From 73-13 sp035556075 (GTDB lineage Bacteria; Actinomycetota; Actinomycetes; Actinomycetales; Microbacteriaceae), in contig DATMFQ010000014.1 in assembly GCA_035556075.1 (NCBI GenBank), positions 62,001 to 126,000 of the forward strand: DNA of 64,000 nt, given 5' to 3'. Under the pieces are notes generated by a model, which was not told the origin of the DNA, ran no database searches, and saw nothing but the letters and a program-made list of their open reading frames with translations. This document shows, one piece after another, positions 1 to 7,470 of this stretch. How positions within the stretch are numbered: the stretch's first letter is position 1; each line of letters begins with the position of its first letter. Made by a program: the position numbers and the translations under genes.

Positions 1-2064
1 GCGGTGCAGGTCCTCCCCGGACCGGAACGCCTCGATGAGTCCCGCGTCCCCCGACAGGTGCGCCATGATGCGCATCTCGATCTGGGAGTAGTCGGCGGTC
101 AGCAGCGTCGTGAACCCCTCGCCCGCGACGAATGCGCGGCGGATCTCCCGGCCCACCCCGGACCTCGCCGGGATGTTCTGCAGATTCGGGTCGTTCGAGC
201 TGAGTCGGCCGGTCGCGGCGCCCGTCTGCTCGTAATTCGTGTGGATTCGGCCGTCCGCTCCGATCGCCGACACCAGGGTGTCGACCATGGAGCCGAGCTT
301 CGTGGTCTCGCGGTGCCTCAGCAGCAGATCGAGGAATGCGTGAGGGTGCTGCTCCTGCAGGTCCGCGATCGCGTCGGCGTCGGTCGAGAAGCCGGTCGCC
401 GTGCGCCGCGTCTTCGGCATGCCGAGCTCGTCGAAGAGCACCGCCTGCAGTTGCTTCGGACTGCTGAGATTGACCTCGCGGCCGATCGACTCGTACGCGG
501 CCGCCGCGAGCTCGGCGGACTCGGCGGCGAGCTTGGTGCGCAGCGCGCCGAGGACGTCGCCGGCCACCGTGATCCCCGCGGACTCCATCCGGGCGATCAC
601 TGGGACCAGCGGCACCTCGATGTCGTGGTAGACCGAGCGGGAGCCCTCGTCGAGCGCCTTGACGGTGGCGGCTTCGATCCGGCGGATGTACCAGGCCTCG
701 CTCGCCGCGCTGAGCGGCTCGGTCTCCGGCACGAGCTGGTTCTCGTCCGCCGTCGGCAGCTCCTCGCCGAGGCGACGCAGCACCTGCTGCTGGAGGGTGG
801 CCCCCTTCGTCCACGGCTCCAGGAGCCAGGAGGCGAGCACCGAGTCGCCGGTGACGGCCTGGACATCGAGGTCATGCGCCCACAGCAGCTGCAGCTGCCG
901 CTTCGCGGCGCTCAGCACTTTTGGCGTCGGCCCCGCGAGCCAGGCCTCAAAGGCGACGTAATCAGGGCGGTGCGGGCCCCACGGCACCCAGACCGACTCT
1001 GTCTCCGACGCCAGGCCGATGCCCGTCAGCGTGCCGTCGACGCGCTCGACCTGCATCGCGATCGTGCCGGTCGCCGATTCGAGCCAGTGCGCGAGTTCCT
1101 CGTCGACGAGCTGCCGTACGGCGGGGATGCCCGTGCGCTCCGCCGCGAGTTCCTCCGGCGAGGCCGCATCGACCGGCCCGGACTTCAGCACGCGATCCGT
1201 CAGCGTGTTGAATTCAAGGCGGCGGAATACCTCCCGCAGTGCCGCCTCGTCGACCGCGCCCCGCTCGAGGTCGTCAAGCTCGACCGGCAGCTCGAGGTCG
1301 CGGACGAGCTCGTTGAGCCGGCGATTGCGCAGCGCATGCTCCTGCTCCCGGCGGAGGTTCTCCCCCGCCACGCCCTTGATCTCGTCCGCGTGCTCGAGGA
1401 TGCCCTCGACGGTGCCCCACTCGGCGATCCACTTCGCAGCGGTGACGGGTCCGACCTTCGTGATGCCCGGCAGGTTGTCCGCCTTCTCCCCGACGAGCGC
1501 CGCCAACTCCGGGTACTGGTGCGGCCACACCTTGTACTTCTCGTGCACCGCCTCAGCGTCGTAGCGCTTGAAATCACCGACCCCGAGGCTCGAGGGGTAC
1601 AGCACCGCGACCCCGTCCTGCACGAGCTGGAACGTGTCCCGGTCACCGGAGACCACGAGCACCTCGTAGCCCGCATCGACCCCGCGGGTCGCGAGGGTCG
1701 CAAGGATGTCGTCGGCCTCGTAGTCCTCTTTGACGAGCCATTTGACCCGCATCGCGTCGAGGACCTCCTGCAGGAGCGGCACCTGGCCGATGAACTCCGG
1801 CGGCGTCTCGCCACGCCCGTCCTTGTACTCGGGATACTCGCGGGTCCGAAACGAGTAGCGCGAAATGTCGAAGGCCACCGCGATGTGACTCGGCGCATGA
1901 TCCTTGATGAGCTTGAGCAGCGTGGTGACGAAGCCGTACGGCACCTCGGTGTGCTGCCCGCCACTCGTCACGAACCGCCCAGTCTGACTCAAGGCGAAGA
2001 ACGCCCGGAATGCGAGCGAATGCCCGTCGATGACGAGGAGCGTAGGCTTCGTGGCAGACCCCAT
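1..2064 (-). CDS. polA: DNA polymerase I, N-terminal 688 residues (3' end cut by window edge)
   Basis: Fills gaps and removes RNA primers in replication and repair. The reading frame gives an N-terminal 5' nuclease domain (opening with LLVIDGHSLAFRAF and containing the acidic YEADD motif), a 3'-5' exonuclease-like middle region, and the start of the polymerase domain including motif A (TADYSQIEMR) shortly before the edge. The proofreading motif that is DTE in E. coli reads QVE near residue 336, so this exonuclease is probably inactive, as is usual in actinobacterial Pol I. The ATG at 2064 follows a TAGGCT box by 7 bases, so the mRNA is probably leaderless. Motifs B and C lie outside the window. 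It is divergent from the thioesterase gene, 45 bases away. Confidence 0.97.
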   Translation of the reverse strand, partial: MGSATKPTLLVIDGHSLAFRAFFALSQTGRFVTSGGQHTEVPYGFVTTLLKLIKDHAPSHIAVAFDISRYSFRTREYPEYKDGRGETPPEFIGQVPLLQEVLDAMRVKWLVKEDYEADDILATLATRGVDAGYEVLVVSGDRDTFQLVQDGVAVLYPSSLGVGDFKRYDAEAVHEKYKVWPHQYPELAALVGEKADNLPGITKVGPVTAAKWIAEWGTVEGILEHADEIKGVAGENLRREQEHALRNRRLNELVRDLELPVELDDLERGAVDEAALREVFRRLEFNTLTDRVLKSGPVDAASPEELAAERTGIPAVRQLVDEELAHWLESATGTIAMQVERVDGTLTGIGLASETESVWVPWGPHRPDYVAFEAWLAGPTPKVLSAAKRQLQLLWAHDLDVQAVTGDSVLASWLLEPWTKGATLQQQVLRRLGEELPTADENQLVPETEPLSAASEAWYIRRIEAATVKALDEGSRSVYHDIEVPLVPVIARMESAGITVAGDVLGALRTKLAAESAELAAAAYESIGREVNLSSPKQLQAVLFDELGMPKTRRTATGFSTDADAIADLQEQHPHAFLDLLLRHRETTKLGSMVDTLVSAIGADGRIHTNYEQTGAATGRLSSNDPNLQNIPARSGVGREIRRAFVAGEGFTTLLTADYSQIEMRIMAHLSGDAGLIEAFRSGEDLHR

Positions 2065-2071
2065 ATGTGCC

Positions 2072-2077
2072 AGCCTA
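2072..2077 (-). promoter_or_regulatory. -10 box of polA (leaderless)
   Basis: TAGGCT read on the minus strand, 7 bases before the ATG at 2064. Transcription would start at or next to the start codon. No Shine-Dalgarno sequence is present. Confidence 0.55.
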
Positions 2078-2109
2078 GGCGCGCGCCCCGACAATCGTTC
2101 AAGGACAAC

Positions 2110-2541
2110 ATGGTCAAGCTGCCCGACGACATGCATCCCGCCCTCCGCGAGCGACTGCTCGGCTCCGAGGGCGGCGCACTCGCCACGAAGATGGGGATCG
2201 AGCTCCTCGAGCTCTCCGCGGACTACTCGGTCGCGCGGATGCCGGTCAAGGGCAACACGCAGACGATCGGGATCCTCCACGGCGGCGCGCACGTCGTGCT
2301 CGGCGAGTCACTCGGCAGTCTGTCCTCGGCGGTGCACGGCGGGGCCACGAAGTTCCCCGTCGGCATCGAGATCAATGCGACGCACTCCCGTTCGGTCGAC
2401 CGCGGCTGGGTCACCGGCACCTGCCGCGCGCTCTCCCTCGGCCGCACGCTGTGCACGCACGAGATCGTCATGACCGACGAGGCCGGAAACCGTCTCTCGA
2501 CGGTCCGCATGACGAACTACCTCCGCGACATCCGCCGCTGA
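2110..2541 (+). CDS. PaaI-type hotdog-fold thioesterase
   Basis: A 143-residue protein resembling the PaaI/YdiI group, which hydrolyses acyl-CoA thioesters (aryl-CoA or 1,4-dihydroxy-2-naphthoyl-CoA in known members). The central helix region HGGAHVVLGESLGS carries the acidic residue expected at the active site, and the end of the fold (GTCRALSLGRTLCTHEIVMTDEAGN) matches the family. Length is normal. The ATG at 2110 is preceded by AAGGA with 5 bases spacing. A much longer frame extends upstream, but only because it runs antisense to polA. The substrate cannot be told from the sequence. The gene converges with the DUF559 gene, with palindrome copy 1 between them. Confidence 0.85.
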   Translation: MVKLPDDMHPALRERLLGSEGGALATKMGIELLELSADYSVARMPVKGNTQTIGILHGGAHVVLGESLGSLSSAVHGGATKFPVGIEINATHSRSVDRGWVTGTCRALSLGRTLCTHEIVMTDEAGNRLSTVRMTNYLRDIRR

Positions 2542-2554
2542 ACCCCGACCCTCC

Positions 2555-2622
2555 CCCCGGTGGTTGCCCAAATCTGCCGGTGTTCAGCCCGCTTCACCGA
2601 CAGATTTGGGCAACCACCGGGG
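2555..2622. repeat. Long palindrome, copy 1 of 3
   Basis: Two 28-base arms around a 12-base loop. The outer arms read CCGGTGGTTGCCCAAATCTG and its complement. One imperfection lies near the loop; in RNA made from the minus strand it is a U-G pair. The element starts 2 bases after the DUF559 stop codon and 13 bases after the convergent thioesterase stop, so it could act as a terminator in either direction. There is no U tract. Confidence 0.9.
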
Positions 2623-2623
2623 A

Positions 2624-3514
2624 TCAGCTGGTGATGCCGAGCGCGCGGAGCCGCTCGAAGAGTGGCGCCGGGTCCATGACCTCCGACCAAGTCACCTCGA
2701 TGACCGTCCACCCGGCGGCCTCAAGCAGCAGCCGACGCCGCAGATCGGCACGCCACTGTGCCTGGTCGCGGTGATAGTCGCCCTGATACTCGATGATCAC
2801 CCGTTGCTGCGGATAGTTGAGATCAGGTCGGAATGTGCGCCCTCCGGCGCGAATGGTTTGATTCACCCGTGGCGACGCGAAGCCAGCCAGCACGATCTTC
2901 ACGCGCAGCAGCGACTCGGGGTAGGACTCGCTCGCCCCATCAAGTAGCTCGAGGGCGCGTCGCATCCGACCGGACCCGAGATGGCGAGGCGCCGCATTCG
3001 CTCGCGCCGCGAGTTCCTCGGCCGTGACGAGGCCTCGTGGCCGTTGGATCAGCTGATCACCGATCGCGACGAGATCGGGCAGGCGTATCGTGCGCGCCAC
3101 GTCCGCCCACGCTCGCCCCGCCGTCGTCACCGGCAGCCCCTTGACCGTGGAGAGATCCTGCTCGGAGATCTGCAGCCGGTGGCCCGCGATTCCCTTGGCG
3201 TGCGGGGCGCGTGACGGCGTGGGCAGGGCGATGTCAATCGGGCGATCCGCCGAAGTGCGCGGCAGCGCGATCTCGTGGAGTTCGAGCGCTGTCAGATGGG
3301 AGATGAATGCGCCTGGCGGCATCCGCGCGAGGAATGCTTCGCAGCGAGCTCGCGTCCCGATGATCCTGGCTCGAGCCCGCACGCCCCACACGCTGTCGTC
3401 GAGGTCCTCGGCGCGAAGTCGGGTCAGCGAAACACCAATAGCGAGCGCGTCACGCACCGCAATCGGCCCGGCGAACTGCTCAGGAAGCGGGGTCGGACGT
3501 TGTCCACGGGGCAT
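2624..3514 (-). CDS. AbiEi-like / DUF559 (Vsr-fold) endonuclease domain protein
   Basis: A 296-residue protein of unproven function. The N-terminal two thirds resemble the AbiEi-type antitoxin region that precedes DUF559 domains in many actinobacterial proteins (segments RDALAIGVSLTRLRAED, SHLTALELHEI, DLSTVKGLPVTTAGRAWADV). The C-terminal ~85 residues look like the DUF559 branch of the PD-(D/E)XK nuclease fold related to the Vsr mismatch endonuclease, with RPDLNYPQQRVIIEYQG and a terminal GWTVIEV strand. The ATG at 3514 begins MPRGQRP; the frame stays open upstream into palindrome copy 2 but that extension is probably not translated. Palindrome copies lie on both sides. It interrupts an otherwise housekeeping stretch between the ANTAR regulator and polA, which suggests an accessory insertion. 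Confidence 0.75.
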   Translation of the reverse strand: MPRGQRPTPLPEQFAGPIAVRDALAIGVSLTRLRAEDLDDSVWGVRARARIIGTRARCEAFLARMPPGAFISHLTALELHEIALPRTSADRPIDIALPTPSRAPHAKGIAGHRLQISEQDLSTVKGLPVTTAGRAWADVARTIRLPDLVAIGDQLIQRPRGLVTAEELAARANAAPRHLGSGRMRRALELLDGASESYPESLLRVKIVLAGFASPRVNQTIRAGGRTFRPDLNYPQQRVIIEYQGDYHRDQAQWRADLRRRLLLEAAGWTVIEVTWSEVMDPAPLFERLRALGITS

Positions 3515-3623
3515 CCCCAGACCTTGGCAGGACTCGACACTGCGCACCCTGCCGATCCCGCCACCGCGTGGACATCTCCCCGCGCCCAGGGCGTGTGGAG
3601 GACTCTCGGACCACCCAACCCTC

Positions 3624-3687
3624 CCGGTGGTTGCCCAAATCTGCCGCCGATCAGCCCGCTTCACCAGCAGATTTGGACAACCACCGG
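3624..3687. repeat. Long palindrome, copy 2 of 3
   Basis: Same element and orientation as the copy at 2555-2622, with 26-base arms and a 12-base loop. It differs from perfect complementarity at four positions; three become U-G pairs in minus-strand RNA and one, next to the loop, is a G-G mismatch. It lies 40 bases after the stop codon of the ANTAR regulator and 109 bases before the DUF559 start codon. Confidence 0.9.
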
Positions 3688-3727
3688 ATTTTGGGGAGGG
3701 GTACGGTGGCCGTGCGACGCCGACGGG

Positions 3728-4333
3728 CTACTTCTTTGGGGCGAGCTGCTCGACGATCGTCTGGGCGACCTCGAACATGGTGAGCCGCCGGTCCATCGAG
3801 GCCTTCTGGATCCACCGGAACGCCTCGGGCTCGGTGAGTCCCATCTTCTCGTTGAGCAGGCCCTTGGCGCGGTCGACGAGCTTGCGGGTCTCAAAGCGCT
3901 CGGCGAGGTCGGCGATCTCCGACTCGAGCACGATGATCTGCTGGTAGCGGGCGAGCGCGATCTCGATCGCCGGGAGCAGGTCGTTCGGCGTGAAGGGCTT
4001 GACGACATAGGCGAGCGCCCCCGCCTCCGAGGCACGCTCGACGAGCTCCTTCTGGCTGAATGCGGTGAGCAGCACGACCGGGGCGATGTGGTGCTTCGCC
4101 AGTCGCTCCGCCGCGGAGATGCCGTCGAGCTGCGGCATCTTCACGTCCATCACGACGAGGTCGGGCCGCAGCTCGGTCGCGAGCTGCACCGCGGTCTCAC
4201 CATCCCCCGCCTCACCGACCACCTCGAACCCGGCGTCCGTCAGGATCTCGATGATGTCCATCCGGATCAGGGACTCGTCCTCAGCGACGACGACACGGCG
4301 CGGCGCCTCTGGCGCGCTCTCCTCCATACTCAC
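3728..4333 (-). CDS. pdtaR: ANTAR-domain response regulator (PdtaR-like)
   Basis: A 201-residue two-domain regulator. A receiver domain (VVVAEDESLIRMDI, phospho-acceptor Asp in VVMDVKMPQLDG, conserved Lys in VVKPFTPND) is followed by an ANTAR RNA-binding domain (KLVDRAKGLLNEKMGLTEPEAFRWIQKASMDRR). It matches the mycobacterial PdtaR architecture, which acts by transcription antitermination at paired RNA hairpins. I chose the GTG at 4333, which follows a TAGGGT box by 7 bases; an ATG two codons later (4327) is the alternative. No partner histidine kinase lies nearby. Divergent from tRNA-Leu. Palindrome copy 2 lies downstream. Confidence 0.9.
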   Translation of the reverse strand: MSMEESAPEAPRRVVVAEDESLIRMDIIEILTDAGFEVVGEAGDGETAVQLATELRPDLVVMDVKMPQLDGISAAERLAKHHIAPVVLLTAFSQKELVERASEAGALAYVVKPFTPNDLLPAIEIALARYQQIIVLESEIADLAERFETRKLVDRAKGLLNEKMGLTEPEAFRWIQKASMDRRLTMFEVAQTIVEQLAPKK

Positions 4334-4340
4334 GATCAAA

Positions 4341-4346
4341 ACCCTA
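4341..4346 (-). promoter_or_regulatory. -10 box of the ANTAR regulator gene (leaderless)
   Basis: TAGGGT on the minus strand, 7 bases before the GTG at 4333. It supports the GTG over the ATG at 4327. Confidence 0.45.
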
Positions 4347-4370
4347 GTACCGTTGGCTGGCAGCACAGCG

Positions 4371-4453
4371 GCCGGTGTGGCGGAATGGCAGACGCGACCG
4401 ACTCAAACTCGGTTGCCCGAAAGGGCGTGTGGGTTCGACCCCCACCACCGGCA
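4371..4453 (+). tRNA. tRNA-Leu (anticodon CAA)
   Basis: An 83-base class II tRNA. The acceptor stem GCCGGTG pairs with CACCGGC, followed by discriminator A. The anticodon stem ACCGA/TCGGT encloses loop CTCAAAC, giving anticodon CAA (reads UUG). The long variable arm TGCCCGAAAGGGCG is typical of tRNA-Leu, and GGTTCGACCC is the T arm. CCA is not encoded. It converges on pyk, whose stop codon begins 16 bases downstream. Confidence 0.97.
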
Positions 4454-4469
4454 CCGCCGTGGCGCGACC

Positions 4470-5927
4470 TCACACGGTCGGCTCGCGCGGCTCCTCGAAT
4501 CCCAGCGGCGCATCGGCGAGGTCGCCGACCGTGTGGACGCGGAGGTCATTCGTCGTGCCGGGGATGCCTGGCGGCATTCCGGCGATGACGACGACCTTGT
4601 CGCCGGCATCAGCGAGCCCCTTGCTCAGCAATACGCGGTCGACCTGCTGGTGCATGGCATCGGTATGGGTGACGCGATTGACGACATAGGAGCGAATGCC
4701 CCAGATGAGCGACATGCGCCGGCGCACCGCCTCATTCGGGGTGAAGGCGATCATGGGGACACGAAGGCGGAGCCGGGACATGCGGCGCGCCGAATCCCCC
4801 GATTCGGTGAAGATGCACACGAATTTCGCGCCGACGAAGTCGGCGACCTCCGCCGCGGCGAGCGTCATCGCACCACCCTGCGTCCTCGGTCTCGTCCCGA
4901 GTGGCGGGATGCGCTCGAGTCCGGCCTCCTCGGTCGACTCGACGATCCGCGCCATCGTCTGCACGGTGATCGCGGGATAGGCGCCGACACTCGTCTCGCC
5001 CGACAACATGACCGCGTCCGCCCCGTCGAGGATGGCGTTGGCGACATCTGACGTCTCGGCGCGGGTTGGTACCGGGTTGTCCGTCATCGACTCAAGCATC
5101 TGCGTCGCAACGATGACCGGCTTCGCCATTCGGCGCGATCTCAGGATGATGTCTTTCTGCACGATCGGCACCGCTTCGAGTGGCAGCTCGACCGCGAGGT
5201 CGCCCCGAGCGACCATGATGGCGTCGAAGGCGTCAATGATCTCGTCGATGGCCTCGACCGCCTGCGGTTTCTCGATCTTCGCGATGACGGGGCGCCGGAT
5301 GCCCTCCTCCGCCATGATCTCGCGGACACGCGCGACATCGGCAGCATTGCGGACGAAGGACAGCGCGATGTAGTCCGCGCCGAGGCGGAGCCCCCAGCGC
5401 AGGTCGTCCTCGTCCTTCTCGGACAGCGCGGGGACGTTGACCGCGACCCCGGGGAGGTTGATGCCCTTGTTGTTGGACACCGCGCCGCCGACGACGACCT
5501 CCGTGCGCACCCGCACCCCGTCGGTCTCGAGCACCTTCACCCGGACCTTGCCGTCGTCGATCAGCAGTTGGTCGCCGGGGCTGACGTCATTCGGCAGGCC
5601 CGCGAATGTGGTGCTGCAGAGCTCCTTCGTGCCCGCTACGTCCTCGGTCGTGATCGTGAAGAGGTCGCCGGGAGCCAGCTGGTGCGGCCCGTGCGCGAAA
5701 CGGCCGAGCCGGATCTTCGGCCCCTGCAGGTCGATGAGGATCGCGACGGTGCGGTCGACGTCGGCCGCGGCGCGAAGCAGGTTGCGGTGCACCTCCTCGT
5801 GGACGGCGTGGCTGCCGTGCGAGAGGTTGAATCGGGCGACGTCGACGCCGGCTTCCAGGATCGCCCGGATGTTGTCGTAACTGGAGGTCGCCGGCCCGAG
5901 GGTCGCGACGATCTTGGCTCGTCTCAT
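4470..5927 (-). CDS. pyk: Pyruvate kinase
   Basis: Converts phosphoenolpyruvate and ADP to pyruvate and ATP, the last step of glycolysis. The 485-residue product starts MRRAKIVATLGPATSS and holds the phosphate- and metal-binding motifs ARFNLSHGSH, VIAKIEKPQAVEAIDEI and MVARGDLAVELP, plus ATQMLESM. The C-terminal allosteric domain is complete. The frame remains open upstream, but homology begins at the ATG at 5927, which has GGGGAG 7 bases before it. It lies downstream of gltD with an 85-base gap. Confidence 0.97.
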   Translation of the reverse strand: MRRAKIVATLGPATSSYDNIRAILEAGVDVARFNLSHGSHAVHEEVHRNLLRAAADVDRTVAILIDLQGPKIRLGRFAHGPHQLAPGDLFTITTEDVAGTKELCSTTFAGLPNDVSPGDQLLIDDGKVRVKVLETDGVRVRTEVVVGGAVSNNKGINLPGVAVNVPALSEKDEDDLRWGLRLGADYIALSFVRNAADVARVREIMAEEGIRRPVIAKIEKPQAVEAIDEIIDAFDAIMVARGDLAVELPLEAVPIVQKDIILRSRRMAKPVIVATQMLESMTDNPVPTRAETSDVANAILDGADAVMLSGETSVGAYPAITVQTMARIVESTEEAGLERIPPLGTRPRTQGGAMTLAAAEVADFVGAKFVCIFTESGDSARRMSRLRLRVPMIAFTPNEAVRRRMSLIWGIRSYVVNRVTHTDAMHQQVDRVLLSKGLADAGDKVVVIAGMPPGIPGTTNDLRVHTVGDLADAPLGFEEPREPTV

Positions 5928-6012
5928 GCGTGTGCTCCCCGATCGCTGGTGGTGGACAGCGCTGGCTTCAGCGTATCGACTCCGGGGCTTCGCCGCGGAC
6001 GACCGGCCCAGG

Positions 6013-7470
6013 TCAGAGCGAGATGGCGCGATCCGTCGGGCGCACCGGCGCCGGCAACTCAGTCGCTCCCATGAGGAAGCGATCGATCTCGGCCGCGGCC
6101 GCACGCCCCTCGGCGATCGCCCACACGATGAGCGACTGACCGCGACCCGCGTCACCGGCCACGAAGACGCCGCTCATGCTCGTCGCGTAGTCCTGCGTGC
6201 GGGCGAGTCCGCCGCGCTCGTCGAGTGGCAGCGGCAGTTGCGCGTCAAGCGATGTCGTCTCGGGGCCTGTGAAGCCCATCGCGATGAGCACGAGATCGGC
6301 CGGGAGCTCATGCTCGGTGCCGGACTTCGGCACGCGACGGCCGCCGACATACTCCGTCTCCGCGACGCGCAGCGCACGGACCTCGCCGGCCGCACTGCCG
6401 AGGAATTCGACGGTGGACGCGAGGTATCGCCGCTCCCCACCCTCCTCGTGCGCGGTCGAGACCTCGAAGACCTGCGGGGTCATCGGCCACGGCTGGTGTG
6501 GGGGCCGCTCCAGCGGGGGCTGCTGGCCGATCGCGAGACTCGTCACGGAGCGGGCGCCCTGGCGGTGCGCGGTGCCGATGCAGTCGGCTCCGGTGTCACC
6601 ACCGCCGATCACGATGACGTGTCGGCCGGCGGCAGTGACCTGCTCGGGCACCGCATCCCCGGCGACCGCACGATTCGACTGCACGAGATAGTCCATCGCA
6701 TAGTGGATGCCGAGCAGGTCTCGGCCGGGGATCCCAAGGTCGCGCGGCACGGTCGCCCCAGTCGCGATGAGGACGGCGTCGTACCGATCGTGGAGGTCGG
6801 CCCAACTGATGTCGACCCCGATCTCGACGCCCGCGCGGAACCGCGTCCCCTCCGCCTGCATCTGGGTGACGCGCAGCTCGACGCGGCGCTTCTCCATCTT
6901 GAAGTCGGGGATCCCGTACCGCAGCAGACCCCCGATGCGGTCCTCCCGCTCGAACACGGCGACCGTGTGCCCGGCCCGGGTGAGCTGCTGGGCGGCGGCG
7001 AGTCCCGCCGGTCCCGAGCCGACGACGGCGACCGTTTTCCCGGTGAGCCGCTCAGGCACCTGTGGCTGCACCCAGCCGTGGTCCCACGCGTCGTCGGCGA
7101 TGGCCGCCTCGATCTGCTTGATGGTGACGGGCGGCTGGTTGATGCCGAGCACGCAAGCACTCTCGCAGGGCGCCGGGCAGAGGATCCCGGTGAATTCGGG
7201 GAAGTTGTTCGTCGCGTGGAGGCGTTCGATGGCCTGCTGGCCCTCGCCAAGCCGCGTCAGGTCGTTCCACTCCGGGATGAGGTTGCCGAGCGGGCAGCCC
7301 TGATGGCAGAACGGCACGCCGCAGTCCATGCAGCGTCCGGCCTGCCGACGCACCATGCCCGACTCCGCCTGCTCGTACACCTCGCGCCAGTCCATGAGTC
7401 GCAGCGGCACGGGTCGGCGCGGGGCGAGTTCCCGCTCACGCACCTTGAGGAAGCCTTCTGGGTCAGCCAT
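6013..7470 (-). CDS. gltD: Glutamate synthase [NADPH], small subunit
   Basis: Passes electrons from NADPH through FAD and iron-sulfur clusters to GltB. The 485-residue protein has N-terminal cysteine clusters for two Fe-S centres (CMDCGVPFCHQGCPLGN and CPAPCESACV), an FAD-binding VGSGPAGLAAA near residue 150, an NADPH-binding VIGGGDTGADC, and a C-terminal GDAGRGQSL FAD motif. The start overlaps the end of gltB by 8 bases, implying translational coupling and a balanced subunit ratio. Confidence 0.97.
   Translation of the reverse strand: MADPEGFLKVRERELAPRRPVPLRLMDWREVYEQAESGMVRRQAGRCMDCGVPFCHQGCPLGNLIPEWNDLTRLGEGQQAIERLHATNNFPEFTGILCPAPCESACVLGINQPPVTIKQIEAAIADDAWDHGWVQPQVPERLTGKTVAVVGSGPAGLAAAQQLTRAGHTVAVFEREDRIGGLLRYGIPDFKMEKRRVELRVTQMQAEGTRFRAGVEIGVDISWADLHDRYDAVLIATGATVPRDLGIPGRDLLGIHYAMDYLVQSNRAVAGDAVPEQVTAAGRHVIVIGGGDTGADCIGTAHRQGARSVTSLAIGQQPPLERPPHQPWPMTPQVFEVSTAHEEGGERRYLASTVEFLGSAAGEVRALRVAETEYVGGRRVPKSGTEHELPADLVLIAMGFTGPETTSLDAQLPLPLDERGGLARTQDYATSMSGVFVAGDAGRGQSLIVWAIAEGRAAAAEIDRFLMGATELPAPVRPTDRAISL

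Noticed and set aside
4..2109. Upstream extension of the thioesterase frame to 845 codons
   Set aside because: Antisense to polA; the ribosome site and family homology place the start at 2110.
3515..3664. 50-codon N-terminal extension of the DUF559 protein (contains RRQIWATTG)
   Set aside because: This stretch is the translated palindrome plus non-coding DNA; similar peptides would arise wherever the palindrome is read as protein.
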